NCBI GenBank assembly: GCA_900555805.1
Contig: USMJ01000002.1
Location: 1-17,193 of the forward strand
DNA from: an uncultured Oscillospiraceae bacterium
Lineage (GTDB): Bacteria; Bacillota; Clostridia; Oscillospirales; Acutalibacteraceae
DNA: 17,193 bases
Reading direction: 5' to 3'
The notes under the pieces are model-generated. The model did no database searches. It was not told the DNA's origin and saw nothing but the letters and a program-made list of their open reading frames with translations. The number at the start of each line of letters is the position of its first letter. The first letter of the stretch is position 1. A program made the translations under genes and the position numbers. This document shows, one piece after another, positions 1 through 7,444 of this stretch.

Positions 1-3000
1 CCGCCGTGCTGTCGTCGGAGTTGCAGGTGATCGTCCATGAGGCGAAGGTGTAGTCGTAGTATTCGTCGCTCGCCTTGGTCGGTGTCGCCGCGGTGTACGC
101 CGTGGTTATCTGCGAGAACTTGACCTTCGAGATCTCCTGGAGAACCGTGCCGTCCTCGTTCTGATATGTGACGGCGTAGCTTCTCTCGTGAGCGTCATAC
201 TGGGCGATGATCGCCATGCGCTTGGTGACGCAGTTGATCTCGTCAGCGGAGAAGTTCCACTCGCGGAAGGTGTAGGTGTAGCCTGTGTCGGCGACTCTTG
301 TCGGCGTGAAGTCGGGCGTTCTTGCCGCTGTGCCGTACGCGTAGTATGCGGGCGGAAGAAGTCTTGTTCCGTCGTGGTTATAGAATGTGACGAGGTAGAA
401 CTTTCCGTCGATTATCTCCTGATAATCTTTCTTGCCGCAGCGCAGACATTCGCGCTCCTGCATACCGTTGACGGGGTTGCCGTCTTCGTCGGTCGTCGGG
501 TACTTGGTGATCTTCCAGTAGCCCCAGTTGTGGCCGAGAGCCGGAGATGTGGTTACTTTCTTCTCGAAGCCGCAGATCTCGCACTTGAAGAGATCGTAGC
601 CCTCTTCTTCGCAGGTCGCCTTGACTGTCTCGAAGGGTTCTTCGCTGAAGACATGCTCGCCGATAGTTCCGAGATACTCATACTTGGTCGCGTCGCAGCC
701 TTCGCGCTGACAGTGGTGAAGAACGACCGTCTGCTCGGCGCAGTTGCCCTTGTGGACTACCTCGCCTTCGTCGCTGAAGTCGTGACCGAGAGCGTCGGTG
801 TAGGTGTCCTTGATATCCTCGCCGCAGGTCGCGCAGTGATGCGTGGTGTAGCCCTGTTCGGTACAGGTCGGAGCTGTGACGACTTCGCTGTCATATGTGT
901 GACCGAGCTTATCGAGAAGCGCGTTGTAGGTATGGCTTTCGTCATTTTCGCAGACATATATGATATAGCCTGTCTCTGTGCAGGTCGGTTCGACTCTGCT
1001 CTTTTCGACGTACGAGTGACCGAGCTTCGGGATTTCAACTTCCGTGCTCGCGTCGCAGCGTGTACATTTAACGGTCTTTGAACCTGCCGTTGTGCAGGTT
1101 GCGGGAGTGTTAACGGTTTCTTCGCCGTTATAGTCGTGACCGAGGGCCGCTATGGTGACAGCCTCGCCGATCTGCTGCTTACAAACTGTGCAGTAGCTGT
1201 ATGCCTTGCCCTCTGTTTCGCAGGTCGCGGGTGTGACTATTGTTTCGAGCGTGTGGGCGATCTTCTCCGTAGTAACTTCGATATAAACGCCGCAGTCATT
1301 ATGCTTAGTACACCTGAACGTCTGCTTGCCTGTGGTTGTACAAGTAGCCTTGGTTTCGCTTGACGGGTTGGCTGTGTCGAACTCATGTCCGCCCTTGGGG
1401 ATAGTGAGGCTTTCGACATGGCTCGGATCGTTTTCGCAGACTCTCTGCATCTCGCCGTCTTCGGTGTTGGTGGCTTTCTTGGTTGTTGTCCATTCGCCCC
1501 ACTTGTGACCGATAGCGGGCTGAGTTGCGTCATAGTCGTTATATGCGGTGTGACAATATTCGCACTCATACTCTGTGTAAGCGGCACTTGTGCAAGTAGC
1601 GTCGTGGTGGTCTTTCTCGACGAACTTATGAGCGTTCAGGTTCTTTTCGAGAGTGATTTCTGTTGTTTCGTCGCAGTTGGCGCACTGAAGTTTAACATAA
1701 CCGTTGGCTGCGCAGGTAGCCGCCTTTTCTTCTAACTTTGTTGTGAAGCTGTGACCCGTCGCAGGGATTTCACCTCTTGCGAGTTCAGTATGGCATTCGT
1801 CGCAAGTAGTAACAGCCACGCCTTTTTCCGTACAGGTCGGGTTGTTGACAGCCGTTGTGACAGCCTTATGAGCGTCGGGGTTGACGGGGAGTGTTAATGT
1901 ATGGTTTTCGGTGCAGCCCTCTACGCCGCAGTTGAGTTTGATTGAACCCTCTTTGCTGCAAGTTGCGGGCGTGTAGTCGGCTATTGTGACATTTTCGAAC
2001 TTGTGTGTGCTTTCGACTGTCTGTTCGAAGTTTGCGTTGCAGCCTTCGGTCTTGCACTTGCCGACGACGGTGATAACGCCGTGGCTCGGCTCGGAGTAGG
2101 TGATATCCCAATCGTGGTCGCCTGTCGCAGGTGCGTCATATGTGGTGTAGCCGGGAACGCCGCAGTTTCTTGAACATTCATATCTCGTGTAGCCTGCATT
2201 GCCGCAGGTAGCAGGGACGGTCTCGACAGCAACGAAGTTATGATCAAGAGCCGGAGAGATTTCTCTGGTCTTTTCATAGTCGCAGCGTGAGCACTTGTCA
2301 ATTTCCTTTTCACTGACTAAGCAGGAAGCGTCGACGTGTGTTGTGGTTATGTCGTGACCGAGAGCCTTGATTTCCTCGGAGTCTTTTGTCTCGTTGCAGC
2401 GAGCGCAGTGCGTTGACTGTGATCCTGCCGTAGTACAGGTAGCAGGAACATCAACTGTCTTTTCTGCGTTCCAATCGTGGCCGAGAGCCGGAAGAACTTC
2501 GTTCTTCGTGTATCCGCAGCCGTCAACGGTACAATGAATAACCTTAACGCCGTTCTGTTCGCAGGTAGCCGGGATAAGCTCTTCGCCGTCGTCAAAGGTA
2601 TGACCGTTAGCAGGGATTTCTTCTATTGAATCTTCATTGATAACGCCGCAGACCGAGCAATGAATTGACTTCTGTCCCTTTGTCGTACAAGTGGGTTCGA
2701 TATCTATTGTGGATTCGTCTGCCCAATCGTGACCGACAGCAGGAATTATATCGTACTTCTTAAGTCCGCATTCGGAACAGTAAGAAACATCATATCCTAC
2801 GCCTACGCATGACGGAGCGACGCATTCGTCGTCTTTCTTGACATAATTGTGATCAACGGGATCTGTGAATGAGCCGATAAGCATCTTTCCACAGTTCTCG
2901 CAAACCGAAGTTGTGTAACCCTTTGATGTGCAGGTGGGAGCGGTTACGGTGTCAACCATTTTGTGGTCGAGCTTCGGAATAGTTGTGTAGTCGTTGTATC

Positions 3001-5155
3001 CGCAGCGTGTACACTCTTTTATGCTTATGCCGTCGTTTTCGCAGGAGACGGGAACGACGATCTCTTCCTCAACGCCTGTGTAGTCGTGACCAAGAGCGTC
3101 GATAACGGTTTCGTCCTTCTTCGCTCCGCAAAGCGTACAGTGATGCGACTTTGAACCGGGCTGTGTGCAGGTGGGTTCTGTGTCAACAGTCCACTCGTCT
3201 GACCAGATGTGATCGCCGGTTGTTCCCGAATACTCGGTGTATGTATAGCCGCATGAGCAAGTATATTTTGTTCCGCCCTGCTTAACGCATGACGAGTCTA
3301 TATGCTCCTCGGTAAATTCATGAGGGGCTCTGTCAAATCTTGCGATAATGGTTATATTTTTTTCAACCGTTGAAAGGTTTGCTTCGTTGGCTGTGCCGAC
3401 CCACTCTTTGAATGTGTAGTGATAGTTCTTGTCGTAGTTTTCTGCCGGTGTTTCGGGATATACAATAGAATCGCCGAAAACGGTGGGATAGATGAACTTG
3501 ATTATGGAGTTGTCTCTGCCGTCAACAAAGATAACAGAATACTTCTCGCCCTCAAGAGCGTCGATAGCATCTTTGATTGCCTTTGCGTAGCCGTCGACAA
3601 CATCCTGCTGTGTGCGGCCTTTTCCTGTTATGACCGCATCAAGAGCCGCCTGGAGATTATTACGGCTTGACAAAGTGTAGATACGCTCGTAGTTCGGGTT
3701 GCTCTTAACTCTTGCCGCTTCAGCCTGCTGAGCGGTTACGCCAGAATAATCAGCCTCGACAAATGCCGAGTTATACTGCGCCCAATATGTTGCGCCTATC
3801 GGTGTCATAACCGGGAGATTATTATATTGGTATACAGTTCCGGCGCTGTTCTTCCATGTGTTATTGAATGTGTAGTGATAATCGCCGTCGTCATATTCCT
3901 CGGGGAACGGAGCGGTCGGCATTTTATCCATCTCCGTTGGAACTTCTGCTACTGTAAATTCATACGGAGCATTGGGATATGTTCCTCTGTAGCCCTTGAA
4001 TACGGCGTTATACTTATTCGCTGTCCAATGTGCAAACCATGTTACCGTGCTTGCAATTGTGTCATTTGCGGTCTTCTGCGTTCCGCCTGTTGCGGCAGTA
4101 TAAATACCTGCAAATGTATAGCCCTCTTTCAAACCGGCCGTCGGAAGCTTCTCAGCGGTAAGTCCTGCAACATTGTTGCTTGTTTCGGTCGAGGTTGCCG
4201 CACCGACTTTTTGATTTTTATATACCCAAGTATAGTTTGTTCCGAGGCTGCCGCCGTTTCCGTTATATGTAACCTTATATCTCGGATTATATACAGTAAC
4301 ATTAACAGTTGTGTTTGCGTGCTGTGATGCGTTTGAATTGTTGTTTTTCCAATTCATAGTGATCGTTGCCGTCTGGCTTGCTGCGGTCGTGCTTGCAGTA
4401 GTTGAATTTGAAGCGGTAACGGTGTAAGCTGAGCCGTTTGTTCCGCCGCTTGTTGACAGTCCGTTAACACCGCTTACAGAATATGAAGTCGGCTCATAGC
4501 GAACACCGTACTGGTCGGTTGAATAGTACTGAGCTGTTGTAGATGAAGTGCTTGTATCTCTCATATCGCCGAGCGGAGGAATACCTATGGCAGAGGGTGT
4601 TGTTGCTGCGCTCGGGGTCTTGCTCGTCGCAACATAAGGATAGTTTCCTGCCGAATCCCAGCTAAAATTGCCATCTACTTGACTATTTCCCCAGCCGCCG
4701 CTTTCAATGTTCTTATTCGGCGACAAAACCCATGTTCCGCCGTTCTGGCTTGATGATGCAACGTAGATATCGCATAATTTATAATGAACCTTATCATTCC
4801 ATGTTGCGTCATGATAGTAATACATTTTAGTCGGGAAACCCGGAACCGATACATGGATATACTGATTGTTTGACTGATTGCTTAAAACGCCGTATGCACT
4901 TTCTCTTAAGTCATATTTCATTGTGGCTTCTCCGCCGCGGCCGTTATTGGTTCTGTATGTTATAGTCCAATAGCTGTCCTGAATGTTTTCCTTTTTATCG
5001 GCTTTGTTAGTAACATTAACTTTAACATTAAGCCAATAACTTCCGTTAGCCGCTTCCGCCTTAAGACTAATCGGCGTGAACACCCAACAGGACATGACCA
5101 TAAGAGCCGCCAGGAAAACGGCCAAAGTCTTTTTTACTCCTTTATTCTTTGACAT
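1..5155 (-). CDS. Giant secreted Cys/His-repeat and InlB-repeat surface protein (partial, 3' end off window)
   Basis: This frame is open for 1718 codons with no stop and leaves the window at base 1. Residues 1-35 are a signal peptide: Lys-rich start, hydrophobic LAVFLAALMVM, and a likely AEA cleavage site at 33-35. Residues 37-292 match nothing I recognise; 180-290 is rich in Ser/Thr/Asn. InlB/Flg_new-like beta units follow at about 293-380, 382-463 and 538-608, sharing a YxYTFxxW motif. A helical, FIVAR-like stretch (464-536) sits between the second and third. Residues 612-1582 are about 24 Cys/His units. Residues 1583-1718 begin further InlB-like units. The ATG at 5153-5155 is set by AAGGAGGT (5165-5172), 9 bases upstream. 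Such proteins are usually extracellular or wall-bound, but the C-terminal anchor is not visible. Function (adhesion, metal binding) is inference. GC rises markedly from the 5' end towards the 3' end of the gene. Confidence 0.93.
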   Translation of the reverse strand, partial: MSKNKGVKKTLAVFLAALMVMSCWVFTPISLKAEAANGSYWLNVKVNVTNKADKKENIQDSYWTITYRTNNGRGGEATMKYDLRESAYGVLSNQSNNQYIHVSVPGFPTKMYYYHDATWNDKVHYKLCDIYVASSSQNGGTWVLSPNKNIESGGWGNSQVDGNFSWDSAGNYPYVATSKTPSAATTPSAIGIPPLGDMRDTSTSSTTAQYYSTDQYGVRYEPTSYSVSGVNGLSTSGGTNGSAYTVTASNSTTASTTAASQTATITMNWKNNNSNASQHANTTVNVTVYNPRYKVTYNGNGGSLGTNYTWVYKNQKVGAATSTETSNNVAGLTAEKLPTAGLKEGYTFAGIYTAATGGTQKTANDTIASTVTWFAHWTANKYNAVFKGYRGTYPNAPYEFTVAEVPTEMDKMPTAPFPEEYDDGDYHYTFNNTWKNSAGTVYQYNNLPVMTPIGATYWAQYNSAFVEADYSGVTAQQAEAARVKSNPNYERIYTLSSRNNLQAALDAVITGKGRTQQDVVDGYAKAIKDAIDALEGEKYSVIFVDGRDNSIIKFIYPTVFGDSIVYPETPAENYDKNYHYTFKEWVGTANEANLSTVEKNITIIARFDRAPHEFTEEHIDSSCVKQGGTKYTCSCGYTYTEYSGTTGDHIWSDEWTVDTEPTCTQPGSKSHHCTLCGAKKDETVIDALGHDYTGVEEEIVVPVSCENDGISIKECTRCGYNDYTTIPKLDHKMVDTVTAPTCTSKGYTTSVCENCGKMLIGSFTDPVDHNYVKKDDECVAPSCVGVGYDVSYCSECGLKKYDIIPAVGHDWADESTIDIEPTCTTKGQKSIHCSVCGVINEDSIEEIPANGHTFDDGEELIPATCEQNGVKVIHCTVDGCGYTKNEVLPALGHDWNAEKTVDVPATCTTAGSQSTHCARCNETKDSEEIKALGHDITTTHVDASCLVSEKEIDKCSRCDYEKTREISPALDHNFVAVETVPATCGNAGYTRYECSRNCGVPGYTTYDAPATGDHDWDITYSEPSHGVITVVGKCKTEGCNANFEQTVESTHKFENVTIADYTPATCSKEGSIKLNCGVEGCTENHTLTLPVNPDAHKAVTTAVNNPTCTEKGVAVTTCDECHTELARGEIPATGHSFTTKLEEKAATCAANGYVKLQCANCDETTEITLEKNLNAHKFVEKDHHDATCTSAAYTEYECEYCHTAYNDYDATQPAIGHKWGEWTTTKKATNTEDGEMQRVCENDPSHVESLTIPKGGHEFDTANPSSETKATCTTTGKQTFRCTKHNDCGVYIEVTTEKIAHTLETIVTPATCETEGKAYSYCTVCKQQIGEAVTIAALGHDYNGEETVNTPATCTTAGSKTVKCTRCDASTEVEIPKLGHSYVEKSRVEPTCTETGYIIYVCENDESHTYNALLDKLGHTYDSEVVTAPTCTEQGYTTHHCATCGEDIKDTYTDALGHDFSDEGEVVHKGNCAEQTVVLHHCQREGCDATKYEYLGTIGEHVFSEEPFETVKATCEEEGYDLFKCEICGFEKKVTTSPALGHNWGYWKITKYPTTDEDGNPVNGMQERECLRCGKKDYQEIIDGKFYLVTFYNHDGTRLLPPAYYAYGTAARTPDFTPTRVADTGYTYTFREWNFSADEINCVTKRMAIIAQYDAHERSYAVTYQNEDGTVLQEISKVKFSQITTAYTAATPTKASDEYYDYTFASWTITCNSDDSTA
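410..3322 (-). repeat. Tandem array of ~24 Cys/His protein repeats (~40 aa each)
   Basis: This in-gene array covers residues 612-1582 of the giant surface protein. Units run from His to His and average about 40 residues. The common pattern is H-x(10-16)-C-x9-C-x2-C, usually with ATCT before the first conserved Cys and a P-[AK]-L-G-H ending. I count 24 units and about 68 Cys. Unit 1 has C-x-C in place of C-x2-C. Several units have a longer C-x3/4/5-C pair. Units 16 and 24 start H-x-W-G-x-W and lack the first Cys. Units conserved in protein differ in codons (compare units 8 and 19, both with PATCTTAGS), so the array looks old rather than freshly expanded. Repeats of this type are common in secreted proteins of Clostridia; I do not know an established function. 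Confidence 0.9.
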
Positions 5156-5213
5156 AGTTTATTAACCTCCTTAAAAGCATATGTCGCGTATCTATGTGAT
5201 CGGATTTTTCCGT

Positions 5214-5249
5214 TGAAACAGATTCCGAAAGCGGTTTTCGCCTGTTTCA
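5214..5249 (-). promoter_or_regulatory. Leader inverted repeat of the giant surface-protein gene
   Basis: TGAAACAG (5214-5221) and CTGTTTCA (5242-5249) form a perfect 8-bp inverted repeat with a 20-base loop, inside the ~118-nt leader predicted for the giant gene. The loop can itself pair through CGAAA/TTTCG. It could be an operator, an mRNA-stabilising hairpin or an attenuator. There is no T-run, so it is not an intrinsic terminator. Confidence 0.45.
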
Positions 5250-5279
5250 GAGCAAAAACTGCTATTATTACACATAATT

Positions 5280-5308
5280 ATCATAACTCAAAACGGAAGT
5301 TTTTTCAA
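5280..5308 (-). promoter_or_regulatory. Sigma-A-type promoter of the giant surface-protein gene
   Basis: On the minus strand, TTGAAA (5303-5308) is followed after exactly 17 bases by TATGAT (5280-5285). Each hexamer matches the consensus at 5 of 6 positions. Transcription would start near 5273, leaving a leader of roughly 118 nt before the ATG at 5155. No other candidate of similar quality lies between the hairpin at 5561 and the start codon. Confidence 0.6.
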
Positions 5309-5406
5309 CCTATTTACAATTTTTTAATAAATTAAATGTGTAAAAATTTTGCGCCTATATTTGTTGAAAATGTACAAAGAAGTATTCTTCTGACCTCGGG
5401 TCGGTT

Positions 5407-5547
5407 CTCGGCGCAGAGATTTCCTGCGGCGGGCTGTGACCTCTTCGCTGCAAAAACTCACTCGGCGTAAAATCTCCTCGGCGCAGAGATTTCCTGCGGC
5501 GGGCAGGGACTTCCTCATCTCGAAATGCTACCTCGGCGTAAAAGCTT
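5407..5547. repeat. Two ~70-bp imperfect direct repeats in the intergenic region
   Basis: Unit A (5407-5476) and unit B (5477-5547) begin with an identical 28-base stretch (5407-5434 and 5477-5504) whose core is GCAGAGATTTCCTGCGGC. Both end in CTCGGCGTAAAA (5461-5472 and 5532-5543). The middles are similar but diverged. The core has a short inverted repeat, CGCAG/CTGCG. Short frames through the repeats give Arg-rich strings with no recognisable domain, so I do not call a gene. The region is distinctly more GC-rich than the promoter segment next to it. It may be a dispersed intergenic element, but only this locus is visible. The rest of the gene-free stretch 5156-5610 holds the promoter and leader already listed, the hairpin at 5561-5589, and AT-rich sequence. 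Confidence 0.7.
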
Positions 5548-5560
5548 TCCCTAACGCAGT

Positions 5561-5589
5561 GGTGCCTCCGCTTTTCAAGCGGAGGCACC
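5561..5589 (-). terminator. Strong hairpin downstream of the GPH symporter gene (terminator-like, no T-run)
   Basis: GGTGCCTCCGCTT (5561-5573) and AAGCGGAGGCACC (5577-5589) form a perfect 13-bp stem with a 3-base loop, 21 bases past the symporter stop codon. No T-run follows on the minus strand (the next bases are ACTGCGTTAGGG), so this is not a classic intrinsic terminator. It could block 3' exonucleases, or be the edge of the repeat element beside it. Confidence 0.5.
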
Positions 5590-5610
5590 GTACATTATAT
5601 TATTATTCTT

Positions 5611-7197
5611 TTATTTAGCCGCTTCGGTCGACTTTCTTGCGTCGATCTCGGCAACCATTTCCTTCTGTCTCTTCTCTGTGATCGTGTAGAAGAACATCGG
5701 AACTGCGCAGGCGAACATACTGATAACGCCCGAAAGAATGAGCATATTCCAAAGGGTGTTTGCGCCGGCCTGTGAGATGAAGCCTGTCTCGGAGTTGATT
5801 CCTGCCGCCGAGAACGAGATAACGCCGATGAACGCGCCGACAGCCATGCCGATCTTGTTGATGAGCGTCTGCATAGCGAAGCAGATGCCCTCGCCTCTCT
5901 CGCCTGTCTTCCACTCGAGATAGTCAACAGTGTCGCCTATCATAGCGTAGGTGATGATGTTGTTGACGCCCTGCGGAATACCGAGAAGAACAAGTCCGAT
6001 AGCGCAGACAACGAGCTTCCACGGTGCGTCGTAGCCGACGAAATACATGACAGCCATAACAAGTCCGCCGAACAGGTGAACGGCGATGTATGTCCACTTC
6101 TTAGTGAACTTCTTAGACATCCACGGAACGAGTATCGAAGCGACAAGTCCGCCCGGAACAACGAGCAGGGTTATAACGCTGTAGAAGCCCTCGTTCTGAA
6201 GAACGTACTTGGCGAAATAAAGTCCGCCCGTGTATGTATAAACCATTCTCGCGCCGCCGAGGATACCTGAGATAACGATGAGAAGAAGCTCCTTGTTCTT
6301 GAAGAGAAGCTTAAGGTTGTGGCCGAGTGAGGGCGGGTTGTCCGTCGCGGTGAAACGCTCCTTGGTGTTCTTGAAGCCGTAGAAGAACATCGGAATAGCC
6401 GCAAGAACGAGAACAGCCGCGCAGATGAAGTATACCCACTTGAGGAGATTCGCGTTCGCGAGCTCCTGACCGTTTCTGACCGTGCCGACGAAGTTCTGAG
6501 CCGCTTCTGTGAGAGTGATATTCTGGCTTGAAGCGATCTTGGCGACAGCTTCTGTCTTCTCGGAGAGAATAAGAGCGATGTCGTCGGCGGTATACTTGAA
6601 CTTAGCCGTAGCCGCGTTCGTGATGATGGGAACGAAAACGGTAACGATACCTGCGCCGAGTGTGCAGACGAGACGGGCGACCGTGAGAATGTTTCCTCTG
6701 ACGACCGTGTCGTTTGTCATACAGGTTGAAAGTCCCCAGTAGGGAACGTCCGCGACCGTGTAGACAACGCTCCAGATAACATAGACGACAGCGATAGCGA
6801 TGAATGTCGATGTTGCCTTAGCCTGGAATACGGGCAGGAAGCAGATGATTGTGCAGACCGCTATCGGGATAGCCATCCACTTGAGATAGGGGCGGCATTT
6901 GCCCCACTTGGTTCTTGTTCTGTCAACGATACTGCCCATGATGGGGTCGTTGAGAGCGTCGAAAATTCTCGTGCCGAGCATAAGGTATGCGACAGCCATC
7001 GAGCCTGAAATAGCGCCGACCGTTACGCCGTCCGCGCCGAAGAGCAGAGCGTCGGTCATGAAGATCGTGAGATACGAACCGATGATCGTGCATATAAAGT
7101 TCTGACCGAAGCCCGCAACGCTGTAGGCTATGGCCTCTTTCGGCTGAACGCCCTTACCGGGGGTCGTGCCGAAAAGCTTGTGCAAAAATTTTTCCAT
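5611..7197 (-). CDS. GPH-family (MelB-like) sugar:cation symporter
   Basis: This 528-residue membrane protein belongs to the glycoside-pentoside-hexuronide:cation symporter branch of the MFS fold, which couples sugar uptake to Na+ or H+. The family signature DALNDPIMGSIVDRT lies at 80-94. D80 and D84 align with the MelB cation-site Asp55 and Asp59, and D150 in ADVPYW aligns with MelB Asp124. The second-half signature GDTVDYLEWKTGERGEG is at 421-437. About 12 membrane helices can be drawn. Residues 197-250 form an extra polar loop between helices 5 and 6, predicted outside the cell, which makes the protein about 60 residues longer than typical MelB proteins. The ATG is preceded by AGAGGT. No glycosidase gene is adjacent, so the substrate cannot be named; a plant-derived glycoside or hexuronide is plausible. 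Confidence 0.92.
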   Translation of the reverse strand: MEKFLHKLFGTTPGKGVQPKEAIAYSVAGFGQNFICTIIGSYLTIFMTDALLFGADGVTVGAISGSMAVAYLMLGTRIFDALNDPIMGSIVDRTRTKWGKCRPYLKWMAIPIAVCTIICFLPVFQAKATSTFIAIAVVYVIWSVVYTVADVPYWGLSTCMTNDTVVRGNILTVARLVCTLGAGIVTVFVPIITNAATAKFKYTADDIALILSEKTEAVAKIASSQNITLTEAAQNFVGTVRNGQELANANLLKWVYFICAAVLVLAAIPMFFYGFKNTKERFTATDNPPSLGHNLKLLFKNKELLLIVISGILGGARMVYTYTGGLYFAKYVLQNEGFYSVITLLVVPGGLVASILVPWMSKKFTKKWTYIAVHLFGGLVMAVMYFVGYDAPWKLVVCAIGLVLLGIPQGVNNIITYAMIGDTVDYLEWKTGERGEGICFAMQTLINKIGMAVGAFIGVISFSAAGINSETGFISQAGANTLWNMLILSGVISMFACAVPMFFYTITEKRQKEMVAEIDARKSTEAAK

Positions 7198-7229
7198 TTA
7201 AGCGACCTCTTTCCAAAAAATATGCTTTT

Positions 7230-7258
7230 ATTCTAACACAGTGACAATTAAAATGCAA
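7230..7258 (-). promoter_or_regulatory. Candidate promoter of the GPH symporter gene
   Basis: On the minus strand TTGCAT (7253-7258) lies 17 bases from TAGAAT (7230-7235). The -10 is extended by an upstream TGT (TGTTAGAAT), which can offset the weak -35. It is about 33 bases before the start codon. The assignment is tentative. Confidence 0.4.
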
Positions 7259-7340
7259 CAAATATTGAGCCCGAATCGTCTTAATTTTTGTTAAATTTCG
7301 ATTATCGGAGCGCGTAACCGCCCAAAACGCTCCTCAAGCA

Positions 7341-7369
7341 TTGATTTTTCCATACAATTTAATTATAAT
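7341..7369 (+). promoter_or_regulatory. Promoter of the phosphatase-ymdB-fakA-recG-luxS operon
   Basis: TTGATT (7341-7346), a 17-base spacer and a perfect TATAAT (7364-7369), which runs into a second TATAAT-like stretch, predict a start near 7376 and a leader of about 69 nt. Just upstream, GGAGCG (7307-7312) and CGCTCC (7328-7333) form a 6-bp inverted repeat. The early leader carries CTCGAACGAG, a small palindrome. Either could be an operator; no regulator gene is adjacent. Confidence 0.7.
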
Positions 7370-7444
7370 ATAATGTACGCTCGAACGAGTGCTTCTCAAA
7401 GTCTGTACTCGGGCGGCGCGTACCGCAAAAAAGGAGAACAACTA

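Noticed and set aside
410..3322. The repeat array as a CRISPR array
   Set aside because: The ~120-base periodicity comes from protein repeats in an open frame. DNA copies are diverged and there is no short identical repeat/spacer structure or cas gene.
188..4327. Many plus-strand open frames of 60-297 codons opposite the giant gene
   Set aside because: They have no ribosome binding sites and no recognisable domains, and they arise from the repeated codon pattern of the minus-strand frame, which is continuous over the whole region and has a signal peptide and clear repeats.
5087..5155. Cys23 of the giant protein as a lipoprotein attachment site
   Set aside because: VMSC is a poor lipobox (Met at -2), and an AEA signal-peptidase I site follows at 33-35, so normal secretion is more likely.
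5324..5618. Short Arg-rich frames across the intergenic repeats
   Set aside because: They follow the 70-bp direct repeats in several frames with no ribosome binding site; low-complexity products such as RRRKSLRR are typical of repeats read as protein.
7373..7444. Upstream ATG at 7373 as start of the histidine phosphatase
   Set aside because: It lies within or beside the -10 element, upstream of the predicted transcription start, and lacks a ribosome binding site. The ATG at 7445 has one and starts at the conserved family N-terminus.
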